DNA of 64,000 nt. Source: Clytia hemisphaerica (taxonomy: Eukaryota > Cnidaria > Hydrozoa > Leptothecata > Clytiidae). Shown here one piece after another: positions 1 to 12,100 of the stretch. Under the pieces are notes generated by a model. It was not told where the DNA came from and did no database searches. It was given only the letters and a program-made list of their open reading frames with translations. How positions within the stretch are numbered: position 1 is the stretch's first letter; the number at the start of each line of letters is the position of its first letter. The translations under genes were made by a program, and so were the position numbers. The stretch spans positions 1,677,968-1,741,967 of the forward strand of contig CACVBU010000046.1 of NCBI GenBank assembly GCA_902728285.1. Reading direction: 5' to 3'.

Positions 1-1436
1 AGACAAATTCTTTGAACATGAGGTAATATTATATCCCTGACTATCATTTTTGAATAATTTGATACAACTGCGATAACTAACTTCCAGAGGTCACTTATGA
101 GCATTTTGATTGACTTATTGAAATTTATAAAGCCTTTTGTCAAAGATTTTCGCGACTTATTAGACTAACTAGACGAACAGACTTGAAGATCCCTCATAGA
201 CAGATCTGAAGAAAAAAATTAAAACAGTTTTTGTCAAGGCATTGATTGACCTTTCCTTATTCTTTTTCTTTGTCAGGTCAAACTGAACGTGAACTCGTTC
301 ATGCAACAATTTCACTTCGGTGTTTTCTACGCTTACGTCAAACTGAAGGAACAAGAATGTCGAAACATCGTTTGGATATCCGAATGCATCTCACAACGAA
401 ATAAAACGAAAGTCGATAATTACATCAATATTTTTGAATAGTCTGGTTTTGTAGAGGTTGCATATGCTTTACTTTTTAAAGAAACACTTTGCTTTTACAA
501 TTTTGCTGAATAAGCAGAAAATAAAGCTTTAAGGTGATTATGACATCCTTTAAGTCACCCAGGTAAAAAAATTCGATCCCAATTGACTACTCACGTTGAC
601 ACAATGACATAATCAATGGAGCCATATCGTTACATTGTACTATAAAGTATTGCATGTCGACTAGTTAGGGGTAGAGCTCTCAAACCAATATTATGTTCTC
701 GAAGCCTTGAGATCATTTTCTGTTTAATTCTAGCATTAATTTATTTTTATCGGTTGCTTTGTGTATAATTTAATTTTTTCTACGTACAAATATGAAATCT
801 CCTCAATATCTTACAAGCAGACTTTGGCTATCGAACCTTAATTTAGGGACAGATGAAAGTGAAATCTTTACGCAAAACAACCTCGGTTTTTTAGAAGAGC
901 AAAGAACTTATAAAGTTATAAAGTGCCAACCAAAACTGCTATCTTAGAATATCCAAGGAACAGGCTAGTGTTTACCTCATTTCTATATACGTCTCACAGG
1001 GTTTTGTCTCTTTTTATTGCAAATTTTTCTGTTGACTTTTAGGAATTTACACAATATGATTATTTTTATAGAATTTAAATTATATAATAATATTACAACA
1101 TAAAAAAGATTAACTGGAAAACACGGTAGACATCTTTTGTTTTTTGTTTTCTGTTTTTTTTTTGCCCTTGAGCATGCGTAATCATTTTATCCAACCAAAA
1201 ATCGTTTTCATTACGTCATCTTTTCGCTAATCATCCTTTCAACATCAAAATATTTTCGACTTTAGTTTATCATTGACTTAAATTCGGGAACAGATACAAA
1301 TTATCAACCTGATCTGTATACCCTTCGGAATTTCATTGAATTGAATTGATCTTCTTTTCAACTTAAAGCGAATCTTGAAATAAACTGTTAACCTTTTCAC
1401 ATAAATGGCAGCCGACAGTAGAATTGATACCATTTG
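1..1436. other. AT-rich stretch without a recognised gene
   Basis: Only short open frames occur here, none with recognisable similarity, codon bias or convincing splice borders. Homopolymer A/T runs are common. The segment lies just beyond the stop codon of the minus-strand gene at 1437 and may be its 3' untranslated region plus intergenic DNA. Confidence 0.5.
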
Positions 1437-3959
1437 CTACTCCAACATATTACTTTTCATAATTATGGAGATTCGACCGGTTAGTTCACCGACGATGATT
1501 TTAATGTGTTCTAGTTCTCTTTCACCAGGTCTCTCTGCCATCAAATGTTTCTGAAGATCAACTACGTTCTTCTTGATAACCTGGCACCAAGCTTCTTCAT
1601 AGCTTAGCTCTCTAATCAATTCCTCCGTTATCGTAGAGTTGATTTCTTTAAAACACAAGCTAAGTGATTTCGGTTTAGGATTACCTGAAGAAAGTCTTTC
1701 TATCCCTTTGAAAAGTTTTTTCGCTTTGGATAATTTTTTCTGTAGATGTTTTAATTCTTCTCCAATTTTCCCGCTTAAATCGATTGAAATGCTTGAAGCT
1801 GATTGGTCGCCTTTTAAACAGAATGATGAGTCACGTGCTCCGTTCGTTCGATTTTCGATGATGGATTCTATTGTTGTGTTGTTGGTTTCGTTTGCTCGGT
1901 TCTCCTCTACGTTTTCACTTTCCTGAAAAAGTTTAAAAGGAGTTCAATTAAAATGAGATAATTGAGGGTTTGGATAAAGACCCAATGAGTAAACCTGGAT
2001 AGGTGATTTTAAAATGTACAATAGCTCAGAAAAAGTCAGCATGGAGTTAGGAGTGCTGAGTAAAAACCTGCTTTTTCAGTGTTTTTAAAAGCCTACATCT
2101 TCCAGGTCTTCTTAAGGTCTGTATGAACATGGTTAGTGAATTTTTTATCGTGATTTTTCAAATTCTTTCAAAAAATAGCGTATATTTGCGTATAAAATTT
2201 GGATTATTTCATACTACTTTTGGATTTTGGATATTGGGATAAATCGCCTCACTAATCAAGAATAAACTGCTAGTGAGCATACTGTTCGCTAGTATGCTCG
2301 TCTGTTTCCTTGGGATTAGATTTCTTTCGGTTGTCTTGGTTTTTAAAACCATATGATGAAATGTTTAAAACTTAAGAGCTTTCTCGAGAAATTCAAATCA
2401 AATATCAAGACACGTTCAAGGTTGGAAGGATTAAACATTTTGGACTAGACTTTCGAAATGAGGGGATAAAATGACCTTAATGTTAAACTTTTTTCAAATT
2501 ATAAAGTTATATAATTATACTTTGAAAATAAAAATTCAGACAAACGTTTTTGATCCTACTTCCTCGATCTCAAATCTTCCTTATGGCGGAAAAGAATCCG
2601 CATTAAAGGGAATTTCTAATAGGGGAAGGAAAAACAACTTTGTTACCACAACTTTTCCATTTCATTTTTAATCTTTGCAAACCGACCGTATAAAGCTTGT
2701 TGAATTTTTTAGCTGTAGAACTGATTAAATGTCTATGATCTTCACCGTTTTAGACGGGGTTCGAATTTCGAAAGTGTGAACAGAATAAACCTCACCGTAT
2801 CGAGCTGCCTAGAGAAAAAATGTCAAAAAATACTTTACCTTTTAAGGTTAGAAATCATGTTTTTGTAAATATCTGTACGTAGACAGGCACTTTACTAAAT
2901 ATGTACTTTCAGAATATAAATAAATCCAACTATACTCACATCCACTGCCAGCTCTGGCGACGAAGCAACTGGTGAAATTTCACCACCACTTTCTTTGCAT
3001 TCCACTGCATTGTCAACCTCGTCCCCTCCTTCACCAGTATTCTCAACACCATCATCTGAATCATCATCATTCAAATCTTCATAGAAAATTACCAAAATAG
3101 TATCCACCACACCATACAACTTTCCAACAGCACATAACAATTCCTCAACTAAAGTCATTTTCATATTCGTTGATTTATTGTTTGTAATAACGCTACAGAC
3201 TTTTAAAATCTCTTTCAAGTCCTTTCGAATTTCATCAATTGATGGTATCGCTAAATCGTCCTGCAACGCATGCTCCTCATCTTGTATTTTCAACTCAATA
3301 CTCTCGCAAGATGCTCGTAACTTACCAGCATTCGGTATCCCTTGATTATTACGTTCTGATTTACATATCATATCTCGATAAAGCAAAGAAGCATTTCGTA
3401 AATTCACCAAAACAAGTTTTTCAGAATCCATTTTGATGAGTTCTACATTGATATTCTCAATTTCAGCTAATAGTTTTTCTTTAACAGATTGTAACAAGCC
3501 TCGTGATTTTGGTGCTCTTTTGCGTGGCTGAACAACAGCTGAAACTTCTGATGATGATTGCGAGTCCCTCGAAGACATGGATACGAACGAATAACTTCTA
3601 CTTGTCATATTAGACGACGGGGCGCTATTTGTGGCGGAAACTTTACGGCGCCCAACTACTGGAGATGCAATAACATAATAACTATACTCCATGGAAGGCG
3701 GAGCGAACTCTTTTATCAACTCACTGGATCTATTCATCAAAGATTTCTCAACTTTCGGTGTAGATTGAGCTGACGAGATCTCCGATCGACGATTCATATT
3801 AAAGCTTCGGTTTAGAGGGGAAATTCCCCCTTCCTCCTCAGATGATACAGACTCGTGTGTATTGTCACCAGTAGCCTCTTCTTCCAAAATGGTCTCAGTC
3901 TTAGCACCTGAAATGATATTTTGTTGTGTATTTTGACTATTCATCATTCGTGAAATCAA
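1437..3959 (-). CDS. Hypothetical acidic, Ser-rich helical protein, two exons
   Basis: I do not recognise the family. Exon 1 runs 3959 to 2940 (340 codons) and ends at a strong GTGAGT donor. Exon 2 runs 1922 to 1437 (161 codons plus stop) after a TTTTTCAG acceptor. Both junctions are phase 0 and the joined frame is open, giving 501 residues. The first half is Ser/Glu-rich and probably disordered, with a basic KRAPKSR patch near residue 150. Residues of about 155-300 and the middle of exon 2 are rich in Leu/Lys/Glu with helix-forming spacing, and an acidic Asp/Glu run lies near the exon 1 end. No signal peptide or membrane segment is visible, so a cytoplasmic or nuclear coiled-coil protein is likely. 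The first ATG is used as start; further Met codons follow at positions 5 and 6, and an upstream untranslated exon is possible. Confidence 0.65.
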
Positions 3960-6174
3960 TAAAAATAATGTATTTATTCGTTAAATAACACAAGAAACAC
4001 TCGCAAAACCAAAAGTTTATAATCTCAACACTTCTTTTCCGCTTGATAATCTCTCAATTTCCTGTTAGCCCGAGTATCTATCACCAATTATCATCAACAG
4101 TGTTTCAAAGTTTCAAAAGCCTGATCATAAACTACAACAAGTCCTCAACTGATGACTCTCACGACTCCTTTAATCTTGCCAGAAAGAAATGTCTCGTCGC
4201 CTCTGTTTATAAAAAGTTGACACACTAAATTTGTCCTACATCGTTGACAAAGTTATGAATGAGTAAACAGCGAAATTGAGAGATATATTATTTTCAAGGA
4301 GCTCTCATAACAAATAATAAGCTTTTCTTTAGCCATAAGTAGATAAAGTGAAAGAAAAAACCGTATATTTTTATATCGAAATTGTTTTCTTGTAAAGACA
4401 ACAAGGTGTCGTCAGGCTTTTGGAATGACAAATATTATCGAACACATTATTCATTGTTGTTGTGAGAGACGCGGGTTATCGTAACGACTAGTGTCTTTAC
4501 CATTGGTTAGAAAGATGAAATGAATAATTAGAAAATAGCAAAAATTATAGAATCTTGTTGAGATTATAAACCTTGACCTACGTAAGGGGAAGCTACAGAA
4601 AACGCTGTGTGGTTTACTATACTGATACGATGAATATCCGAGAATCTATTTTGTCAAAAATAGAATATTTAATTGGAAAAGATAATCTTCCATCCATCCT
4701 CATGAACGTCAACAAAATATCCACGACATATATATACACCAGGTCACCGAGACCGCTGAGACAGGGGTGTAGAATTGCAACGAAAACCCTATAGGAACAA
4801 TGTCAATCATTTCACTGCAGAGAATCTACCCTTGCAAAAATCTTCCTTTGGCTGGTTTTGAAATGGAAACGAAACTTTAACATTAAACCATCATCTATGT
4901 TTCCTCTTTCAACACTCAAATCAAATGTTGAACTGAAATATTGTAACGAACTTCCTCATGTAGCGCGCTGTTAAGTTTGATTTCAAATTTTCGATAAGAC
5001 CCAGTTAACACGTTATTCTTTCATTAGTGCAAGGGGGAGATAAGCTCTCAACTGAAAAAAAAAGTCTTTTCAAGATTAACATGACTGATTGACATTTGAT
5101 GATGTAATCTAAAAACACGTAAAAGGAAGATTAAGTTGTACCATGAGTAAGTTTTTCTAAAACGTAGAGTTTGTTAAAATCAAAAATAGAAGAGCTTTTT
5201 TTGCATTTATACGCATGTGCGAAATCGTTCTCTGTGTATCCCTGGACTCCTTGGTCAAGTCTTTTTTATGGACTTTCGAGACCTTACGCCAACCCAAATA
5301 CTGTAGACTTTATAAACAAATGAACCACTATTTCTACATAAATCTTTCTTTACCCCTAGCTTTGAAGTTTTAACACAAGTTTTTTTTTACAATTTTCTTT
5401 ACACAGTAGCGAAACATCGATGACAGATGATTTAACGACAAAAAGACAACCGCTATATTACTTACTCACTTCAATTCACTCAGAACATACTTTGTCTAGA
5501 AAGAAACTATCAGCCCCTAAGCAAGCGCAAATGTTTGAAGTTGATGAAACGAAAAAAAAGAAACAACTTTTTCCGTAATTTTTGAATTCCTTTTTCTGTA
5601 GTTTAACTTCCTTATTGCTGTCTTGATTTTTCTCTAATTTTTCAAACTCCTCTATAAAATTTTTAGGAACAAGAATCATATATTCTAGATTCTGAAGTCA
5701 AATACATAAAGCTTTCAGTTATAACTGTTTTAAAAATTCAAGTTTTTAGCAAAACGAAAACGTGGTTATAAATTTTTATAAATTAAAAAGTCTAAAAAGC
5801 TCTCAATAGTTTTATATTCAAGTATTCTATTATGCTTTGATGAAAAAGAGGATAAAGGATTGAAGAAGAATAGCTCCTTTTCTATTTTCTGATCACAAAT
5901 TTTATGGTTTGAAACATATGCTTTAAACAGTAACCCCAGCCAAGTACATAATCTATATTATTGACGGCACATCGCGTGTGTCTCCTCTCTCCGCTTTTAC
6001 AGTGAAAAGTCCAACTCAAGTCAAAAAAGGCAATCATGAAATCGGCAGTAGTCCATTAGTTCCAGATAATATAACGCGGTATAAGCTATATAACGTGCTT
6101 TTTTATATATCTCGTGGTGCTCTAAACCCAAACCGTCGGGTTCTTCATATGAAATACTGAAAAGACGCAAAGCA
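3960..6174. other. Intergenic stretch, no supported gene
   Basis: AT-rich sequence 5' of the minus-strand gene that starts at 3959. The open frames are below 75 codons, lack domain signatures and have no consistent exon borders. The promoter of the 1437-3959 gene should lie at the left end of this stretch, but I see no motif I can name with confidence. Confidence 0.45.
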
Positions 6175-6639
6175 CAGAGGCGTAGCCATGAGTTTTTGTT
6201 TCGGAGAGGGGGCGAGATTGGACAAGTTTAGACTTTCTTAGGGGAAATTTTTAGAGAAAATTATTTTCTCACTAATGCGCCACCGGCGTAAACTGCTGCT
6301 CTAAGCAATCTCAAATAACTTAAACAAATAACTTAAAAAGGCATTGGACAGTCAAGCTTAGCAATAGAATAAGATCACAAAATGTGCAGTAAATATCAAA
6401 TTTTATGTTGCAGAGAGTTTTTTCTTTGTAATCTTGGCGCCGCAGGGAAAAATTCTGGTCTAGGTAAGAAATGTTGAACAGCTTAAAAGAAGGCCTTTAA
6501 AAAGTTTAAAGGTAGCCAGAACAAGGTCACAAAAACTACATGCCCCATTCACATTATTGGGGAAACTTTGACCTTTTTTGTCAATTTTTATGTTTGGAGA
6601 GGGCGACTACCCACCCTGCCTCCGTTGGATACGCCCCTG
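6175..6639. mobile_element. hAT-like MITE (CAGRGGCGTA ends)
   Basis: The left end reads CAGAGGCGTAGCCA and the right end is the reverse complement of CAGGGGCGTATCCA, followed inward by related GGGGCG/GGCGAC-rich sequence. These termini match the CAGGGGCGTA-type ends common in non-autonomous hAT elements. I could not see a clean 8-bp target duplication, so the exact edges are uncertain. There is no coding capacity. Confidence 0.5.
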
Positions 6640-6659
6640 AAGTAACTGGTTAAAAATAC

Positions 6660-6916
6660 TTGTGCCATTCCCTATCGCCAAAAAAGACTCCTCTCGATCC
6701 CTGCCAGATATTGCTTGATAGAATCAAAACAAAAACTGAAGACTTCAGAAAGGAGAGTGAAATCGGTTTTCAACCCTGACAGAGAGGAACTGTTACATTT
6801 TAGTTTACATTTAAATTTTATCGACTTTAAATCAGCCTTCGACACGATTAGATAATACGAGGAGCATTAGACGATCCTATCGTCTACACAAGATCACTAA
6901 AAAGGGAATAGTTTAG
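6660..6916 (+). mobile_element. RTE-like LINE relic, left part (RT fragment)
   Basis: Broken frames read ILLDRIKTK, then GFQPDRE, then FIDFKSAFDTIR, then RSYRLHKITKK. These are in the order of RTE-clade reverse transcriptase (ILLNRI.., GFRPGRS.., FIDFK.AFD.., LR.YG....I). There are stops and frame changes, so it is dead. The right part of the same type of element lies at about 33140-33680 in the same orientation and continues in the expected order, so later insertions appear to have split one copy. Confidence 0.5.
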
Positions 6917-8030
6917 GAGAGGCGTGATAAATTCGGGTGGAGTAAGCAGTGGCGGAGATGTTTTACGTTTTGTTCCAAAACTCTACCGCCACTTTTTTCC
7001 CGTAAACCGCCCTGACGCCCTAACTCTTTCTCGCATTTACTTTAAACGGAAGATAGCATCGTCGTCTAGAGGAGCATCGGAATTGATAAAAATGTTATTC
7101 GATTCGAATAATCGAGAATCTATATGAAGATACTGACTGTGGATGACTCCTGAGATAAAGCAGATGCTTAAAATGGCAAAATCCTTTAGATTGCCAGGCA
7201 CTCGATGATATGGTTGTCGAGTGCAGATTAGCCATTAATACTGCCAAGGACAACTATTTTTCTCGTCTTGGCAATTCTTTAAATGATCCAAACATCGGAA
7301 GTAAGAAATACTGGTCTATCCTTAAGCAGTACGAAATACGAAAAACTCCTAAAATTTCACCCATTCGCGACGGAAGAAACGTCCTTGTGAGCGATGTTTC
7401 TGAGGAGGCCGATATTTTTAACTCTTTTTTTGCAAACTAATGTTCTTTGATCGAAACTGGTAGCGTGCTGCCACCTGAACAATTTTTCGCTGACTCCAGG
7501 CTAAATAACCTTGAATTTGACGAAGAAAAAATCGCGTCAATTATTAATTCTTTGAACGTAAACAAGGCCCATGGGTGGGATAATGTTTTTACTCGTATGA
7601 TCAGGATCTGTGGTGATTCTCTGGTAAAACCTTTGTTTAGTATATTCAATCTTTACATCAATTTTGGCATCTTCCCATCACAGTGGAAGAAAGGAAATGT
7701 GGTTCCTGTTTATAAAAAGGGAGACAGGAGCATAGCTAAAAATTACAGACCAGTTTCTCTTCTTCCAGTGTTTGGAAAAATATTTGAAAAGTGTATCTAT
7801 GATTTTTTTCCATGTCAGTCTGGATTACGGGAGGGTGATTCTTACATTTCTCAGTTGTTTGTCCATAACGCATGACATTTTTACAGGGTTTGACGTGACC
7901 CTTCCTTAGATACCAGGGGTGTGTTTTTAGATATAAGGCATTCGACCGGGTATGGCATGATGGCTTGCTTTTCAAACTCAAATCTTATGGGGTAACCGGA
8001 CCTCTGCTTTCCTGTGAATCAAGATTTTTA
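6917..8030 (+). mobile_element. Second LINE relic, left part (RT N-terminal half)
   Basis: Three broken frames (about 6924-7127, 7210-7440 and 7447-7875) carry pieces of a non-LTR retrotransposon polyprotein. One reads LWMTPEIKQMLK upstream of the RT. The next reads GSKKYWSILKQ. The third holds the RT entry motifs VNKAHGWDNV, PSQWKKGNVVPVYKKGD and NYRPVSLLPVFGKIFEK. There is a stop at 7438 and decay after 7875. Sequence stops resembling LINE at about 8030, within the RT, just before the part that resumes at about 31712. A Jockey/CR1-like clade is plausible. It is inactive. Confidence 0.75.
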
Positions 8031-8219
8031 GCGTGAACGTGAAAAGAAAATCATTGTCTAAAACACAAGGAAACTCTAAAAATCTATCTAAGACCTATAA
8101 ATACCTAAATCTCTAAAGTTTTCTTGCTTGCTTCGTCGCATAGTCTTGGATTAACTTATTGTCATGGTAAAGTCATTCAAAATAATCAAAACTTTATAAA
8201 ATTAAAATTCTCAAACATA

Positions 8220-8226
8220 TCTAAAC
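8220..8226. repeat. Left target-site duplication of the P-like transposon
   Basis: TCTAAAC immediately precedes the left terminal inverted repeat starting CATCGACC at 8227. An identical TCTAAAC follows the right terminus at 28186-28192. P elements usually make 8-bp duplications; 7 bp are visible here. Confidence 0.7.
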
Positions 8227-8240
8227 CATCGACCTCTAAC

Positions 8241-8583
8241 GGGGGGGGGGGGGTTTCAGGGGGTACCCGACTCCGCAATTCCGCCAATTTTTTCTCCAAT
8301 TTCCGTCAAACCGTCTTAAATTGAACTAAAATTCCGTCACCGAAAATTCCTTTGAAATTCAATATTTTTGTCGAAAATTCCGCAAATTTTGAATATTTTT
8401 TACCAATTCCGAAATTCCGCAATTTTTTTTGCTAAATTCCGTTTTTCCGCACTAAAATTGTCTAATTTTCCGTCTCCGTCAGAGAACCCAATTTCCGTAA
8501 TTCCGTCTAAATTTTCGCCAAATTCCGCCACTCCGTCCGAAAAAAGGGCCGATTCCGCTCCTCCGCCAACCATGAAACCCCCC
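8241..8583. mobile_element. hAT-like MITE inserted in the P-like left TIR
   Basis: A G-run at the left and a C-run at the right (GGGGTTTCA.. and ..TGAAACCCC) bound 343 bp made of repeated short AATTCCGC/ATTCCGTC-like phrases. The 8 bp before it, CCTCTAAC, is nearly repeated after it as CCCCTAAC. The undisrupted site is present in the other TIR (28155-28180), so the insertion is directly demonstrated. There is no coding capacity. Confidence 0.75.
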
Positions 8584-8880
8584 CCCCTAACGGATGGACG
8601 GATAACTCATTGTTTTCAAGCGCGTTGGTTTTATTGTTCCCGAATCAATAGAATGATCACGTGATCATTGCATCAGAAAAATTCGAGGTCTCGATTACCC
8701 AAGCCTCCAACTACTTCGCAAGTAAGAGGAAAACTGAACCACGGTACGCTCAGAATAAAAACAAAAATCATTTAGTCGCGCGGCTGAGGTCGAAAAAAGT
8801 GGCTAGAAAATGATTTTCGTGATACACCTCTTAGATTCCACTTTTTTCGATGGAAACTCTCGAATTAGTATATGTAGATT

Positions 8881-9417
8881 CCAAAATCAAAAAGTTTCCA
8901 CGATATTATCGTGCAAGTAACGAGTAAATGGCGATTTTTTGCGTTTCCAGGCAAAATTGCAAGGCCTGGAAATTCATGATTTTTGGGGGGTCTTCAAATT
9001 AAAAAAAGACCTATATCACATGATAGAGCTCTTCAAACTGAGCAAAAAAGTGTATTACACCAAAGTCCCAACTTCTCTAGATCAAAAGTTATGGGCCTAT
9101 TTGTGGTCAAAAAGGTGTTTAATTTTGCATAAATTAATGCAGATTGTGGGGAAATTCCCTGTTTTCCATCAGTTTTTTACCACAAATAGGCCCATAACTT
9201 TTGATCTAGAGAAGTTGGGACTTTGGTGTGTAATACATTTTTTTGCTCAGTTTGAAGAGCTCTATCATGTGGTATAGGTCTTTTTTTAATTTGAAGACCC
9301 CTCAAAAATCATGAAAAAAAATGAATTTCCAGGCCTTGCAATTTTGCCTGGAAACGCAAAAAATCGCCAATTACTCGTTACTTGCACGATAATATCGTGG
9401 AAACTTTTTGATTTTGG
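8881..9417. repeat. Near-perfect 537-bp palindrome (hairpin element)
   Basis: The left arm (8881 to about 9105) begins CCAAAATCAAAAAGTTTCC and the right arm (about 9178 to 9417) is its reverse complement over about 225 bp, with a loop of about 75 bp. It sits in the left arm of the foldback element. The matching place in the right arm (13830-13855) lacks it. No direct target duplication is seen; instead the CAAAATCAA next to the insertion point appears inverted on the far side. Confidence 0.8.
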
Positions 9418-9425
9418 CATACAGG

Positions 9426-9805
9426 AAAACTGGGAGCCGGGAGGCGGGAGGCTGAACCGGGAGCCGGGAGTCGGGAGGCTGAAATCGAAAGTGGGAGGCG
9501 GGAGGCGGGAGGCGGAGGGCTGAAAACGAAAGTGGGAGGCGGGAGGCTGAAATTGAAAGTGGGAGGCGGGAGGCTGAAAACGAAAGTGGGAGGCGGGAGG
9601 CGGGAGGCTGAAAACGAAAGTGGGAGGCGGAGGCTGAAATTGAAAGTGGGAGGCGGGAGGCTGAAAAAAACGAAAGTGGGAGGCGGGAGGCTGAAATTGA
9701 AAGTGGGAGGCGGGAGGCTTAAAACGATCGTGGGAGGCGGGAGGCTGAAAACGAAAGCTGGGAGGCGGGAGGTGGGAGTCGGGAGGCTGAAATCGAAGGT
9801 GATAT
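9426..9805. repeat. G-rich minisatellite, left foldback arm
   Basis: Tandem copies of a unit of about 27-28 bp of the form GTGGGAGGCGGGAGGCTGAA plus AACGAAA or ATTGAAA. Some copies have extra GGCGGGA hexamer-like duplications. The strand is strongly purine-rich with regular GGG tracts. The inverted counterpart is at 13441-13816. It gives long apparent open frames on both strands that are not genes. Confidence 0.85.
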
Positions 9806-10109
9806 AGGCTGAAAACGAATAGACCAAAGGCCGAAAGCGAGAAAACGAATAGACGAAAGGCCGAAAGCGAGAACCAAGTTGCAAAGATAAACAAAATCTT
9901 GTGAAGATAAACAAAGACAACGGTTTAAAAAGCACTCTCACGAGTTCCATATCGTTTGTTAGTATACACTTTTTCAATTATAATAAGGATCCTTACGGAG
10001 CCTGGAGTATTTAATTGATCTAAACAGTTAGCCTAGCCCATGAGGTCCAAGGTCAGTTCACTCGTATATGCAGTAGTGTTTTTTATAAGGATTTTTGAAT
10101 TAAAAATTT

Positions 10110-10190
10110 CGTACGGGCTCGATAGTACATTGCTAGCGTGCCGGACTCAGAATCAAAGACAAGAGACTTTGGTAGTTCGAGCCGGGGTCA
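10110..10190 (+). ncRNA. tRNA-like sequence, possible SINE head
   Basis: The stretch CTAGCGTGCCGGACTCAGAAT resembles an A-box-containing D arm plus anticodon stem, and TAGTTCGAGCC about 45 bp later resembles a B box; an A-rich run follows near 10205. The match to a canonical tRNA cloverleaf is poor. A tRNA-derived SINE or degenerate tRNA relic is more likely than a functional gene. Confidence 0.3.
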
Positions 10191-11248
10191 AATTTTCAGT
10201 TTTGAAAAAAAAAAAGTCGCAAGGCGTTCTAATCATTTAGCTACAGTTCACTCTTGGTGTTTTCAAGTTAGTCTTTAATTATTGGAAATATGAATTAAAA
10301 AGGAAAATACTTTCATTTGTCTTTTTTTCTACGCTCAATGTCAATTTTCAGGATAGGACTCGAGGTTTGTTTACATCAGAGGAAATCCCGTTCTATTTAA
10401 TTGTTAAAAAAATTCCATGACACACCATTCGAAAAAGTAGAATAATTGGGCTTTCCACAAGTATATTACTTTTTGATAAATATAACGAGATTGCTCACGG
10501 AAATATCTAACCCGGGCCTGTCAATCATTTTCTAGACCTGTCAATCACTTTTTTGGCAGCATATTCAGTCAGTTTTGCTTTTCTTTTCGTCGTGGTTCTG
10601 AAAAAAGTGTTTATAAGATATAATAAAAAAAGACAAAAGCCGATTTTTTAGCATTTTTTTAGTTGAAAGTTTTGGAACATTAGATTTTCAAGACAAGGGA
10701 AAGTCATAACTCTTGAGTCTTGACTCTCCACCCGCTAATCAACCTGATCCATTTTGAAATACTGTACTTGAATCAAACTGCATTGAGCTGAGGTGACACT
10801 CCCGGGGGGGTTACCAATTGACAGTATTTGCGGCAAAAAAATTGGCTTTTAGAATCGCACCCTTACAGTGCATTTATCAAATCAAAAGTCCACCCTTTAC
10901 AGTGCATTTCTGATAAATTGGAAAACATACCCTTAACCGTTATCTGGTACCAGATGTGGAAATATGCTACGACACGCTTTGCTCTAAAGGTCCGGCATAT
11001 TTTATATTGGTCCGCTCCTTTAGAGCTTTAGCGTGGGCGGCCGCCAATACGCCATCGGAATATCAGATAGCCTAAACCGCTGCAGATACCCGTCGCGGCG
11101 TCGGTCAATTTGCCTGACTGCCCCCCCCCCAATTTTTGTTTCTTAAAATTTTAACGGAAATTTTCAAAAATATCAATAAGAGCTCATGAAACCAGAAAAA
11201 GTTTGATCAATGTTGACAAAACAGTCAAAATAACACAATTTTCGTCGC

Positions 11249-11335
11249 ACCCGTATAGGATTCAAACTCTCTATAATCATTACCCTTAAGTTGCCGTTTC
11301 ATCGACTTATCCACTCGGCCACGCAGCTGATGTGC
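11249..11335 (-). ncRNA. tRNA-Leu/Ser-like sequence or SINE head
   Basis: Read on the minus strand, it contains TGGCCGAGTGGATAAGTCG, the type-II tRNA D-arm/A-box pattern of Leu and Ser tRNAs, a possible long variable arm, then GTTTGAATCC, a B box. The acceptor stem does not pair cleanly. The position inside the foldback element suggests a tRNA-derived repeat or pseudogene. Confidence 0.4.
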
Positions 11336-11689
11336 AAGAGAAGTGAACAATGATTATCATGAGACCTTTATTTTGCCATGACTTGTATAATTTTACCCTG
11401 TCAAGGTATTGACTTCTTAAAGAAATGATTTTAGATTATTTCCAACATGCAAGAGCCGATTGCACTAAATATATATAACACTCGAAAACTATCATGTTAT
11501 ATTTTTTTGTAATTAAATCTTGCATCAGCAGTTTCGAAACAAAAGCATGCTATATTTTTATGTAAAGTTATTTTTATAAAGAGAAACGCTTCCTAGGATT
11601 AAAGGAAAATAAAACCAGCTGTGCTGGAAGGTCAGCCCGAAAGGATAAGAAAGATTAGAAGATAAGAAGATTAAAATAATTAATTCAAG

Positions 11690-12100
11690 GAAAACTAGTT
11701 GTCCCTTATTTTCCAAGGAAAATTAGTTATCGCGTATTTTCCAAGGAAGATCACTAGACCGTATTTTCCAAGGAAAATCACTGGTCCGTATTTTCTGAGG
11801 AAAATAGTTGTTGCGTATTTTCCAAGGAAAATTAGTTGTTGCGTATTTTCCAAGGAAAATTAGTTATTACGTATTTTCCAAGGAAGATCACTAGATCGTA
11901 TTTTCCAAGGAAAATCACTGGTCCGTATTTTCTGAGGAAAATTAGTTGTTGCGTATTTTCCAAGGAAAATCCTTTGTTCCGTTCTTTCCCAGGAAAATCA
12001 ATTTTCACGTATTTTTCAAGGAAATCAATTGTTCCCTATAGCTAATTTGCCAAAGGAAATCATTTCTGTCGTATTCTCCAAGGAAAATCACAGCACTTTA
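11690..12100. repeat. 28-bp tandem repeat (TATTTTCCAAGGAAAA)
   Basis: About 14 copies of a unit near 28 bp: GTATTTTCCAAGGAAAA followed by a variable TTAGTTGTTGC or TCACTAGATC spacer. TTTTCCAAGGAAAA is itself palindromic, so each unit can form a small hairpin. Copies diverge towards both ends. No gene overlaps it. Confidence 0.8.

Noticed and set aside
1-1436. Upstream exon of another gene, from the 61-codon minus-strand frame at 169-354
   Set aside because: No splice or domain support.
5476-5679. 67-codon minus-strand frame starting MILVPKNFIEEF
   Set aside because: No partner exon, low complexity in the middle, no similarity that I can name.
9286-9977. Minus-strand frames of about 200 codons rich in PPTFVFSL-type repeats, and plus-strand VGGGRLKT-type frames
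   Set aside because: They are translations of the G-rich minisatellite in all frames; there is no start context, splice sites or similarity.
10800-11130. Possible G-run/C-run bounded MITE like those at 8241 and 37902
   Set aside because: The sequences inside the runs are not inverted copies of each other.
11690-12100. Regular repeats of 28 bp that could look like a CRISPR array
   Set aside because: Units are contiguous and degenerate without unique spacers, and the genome is animal.
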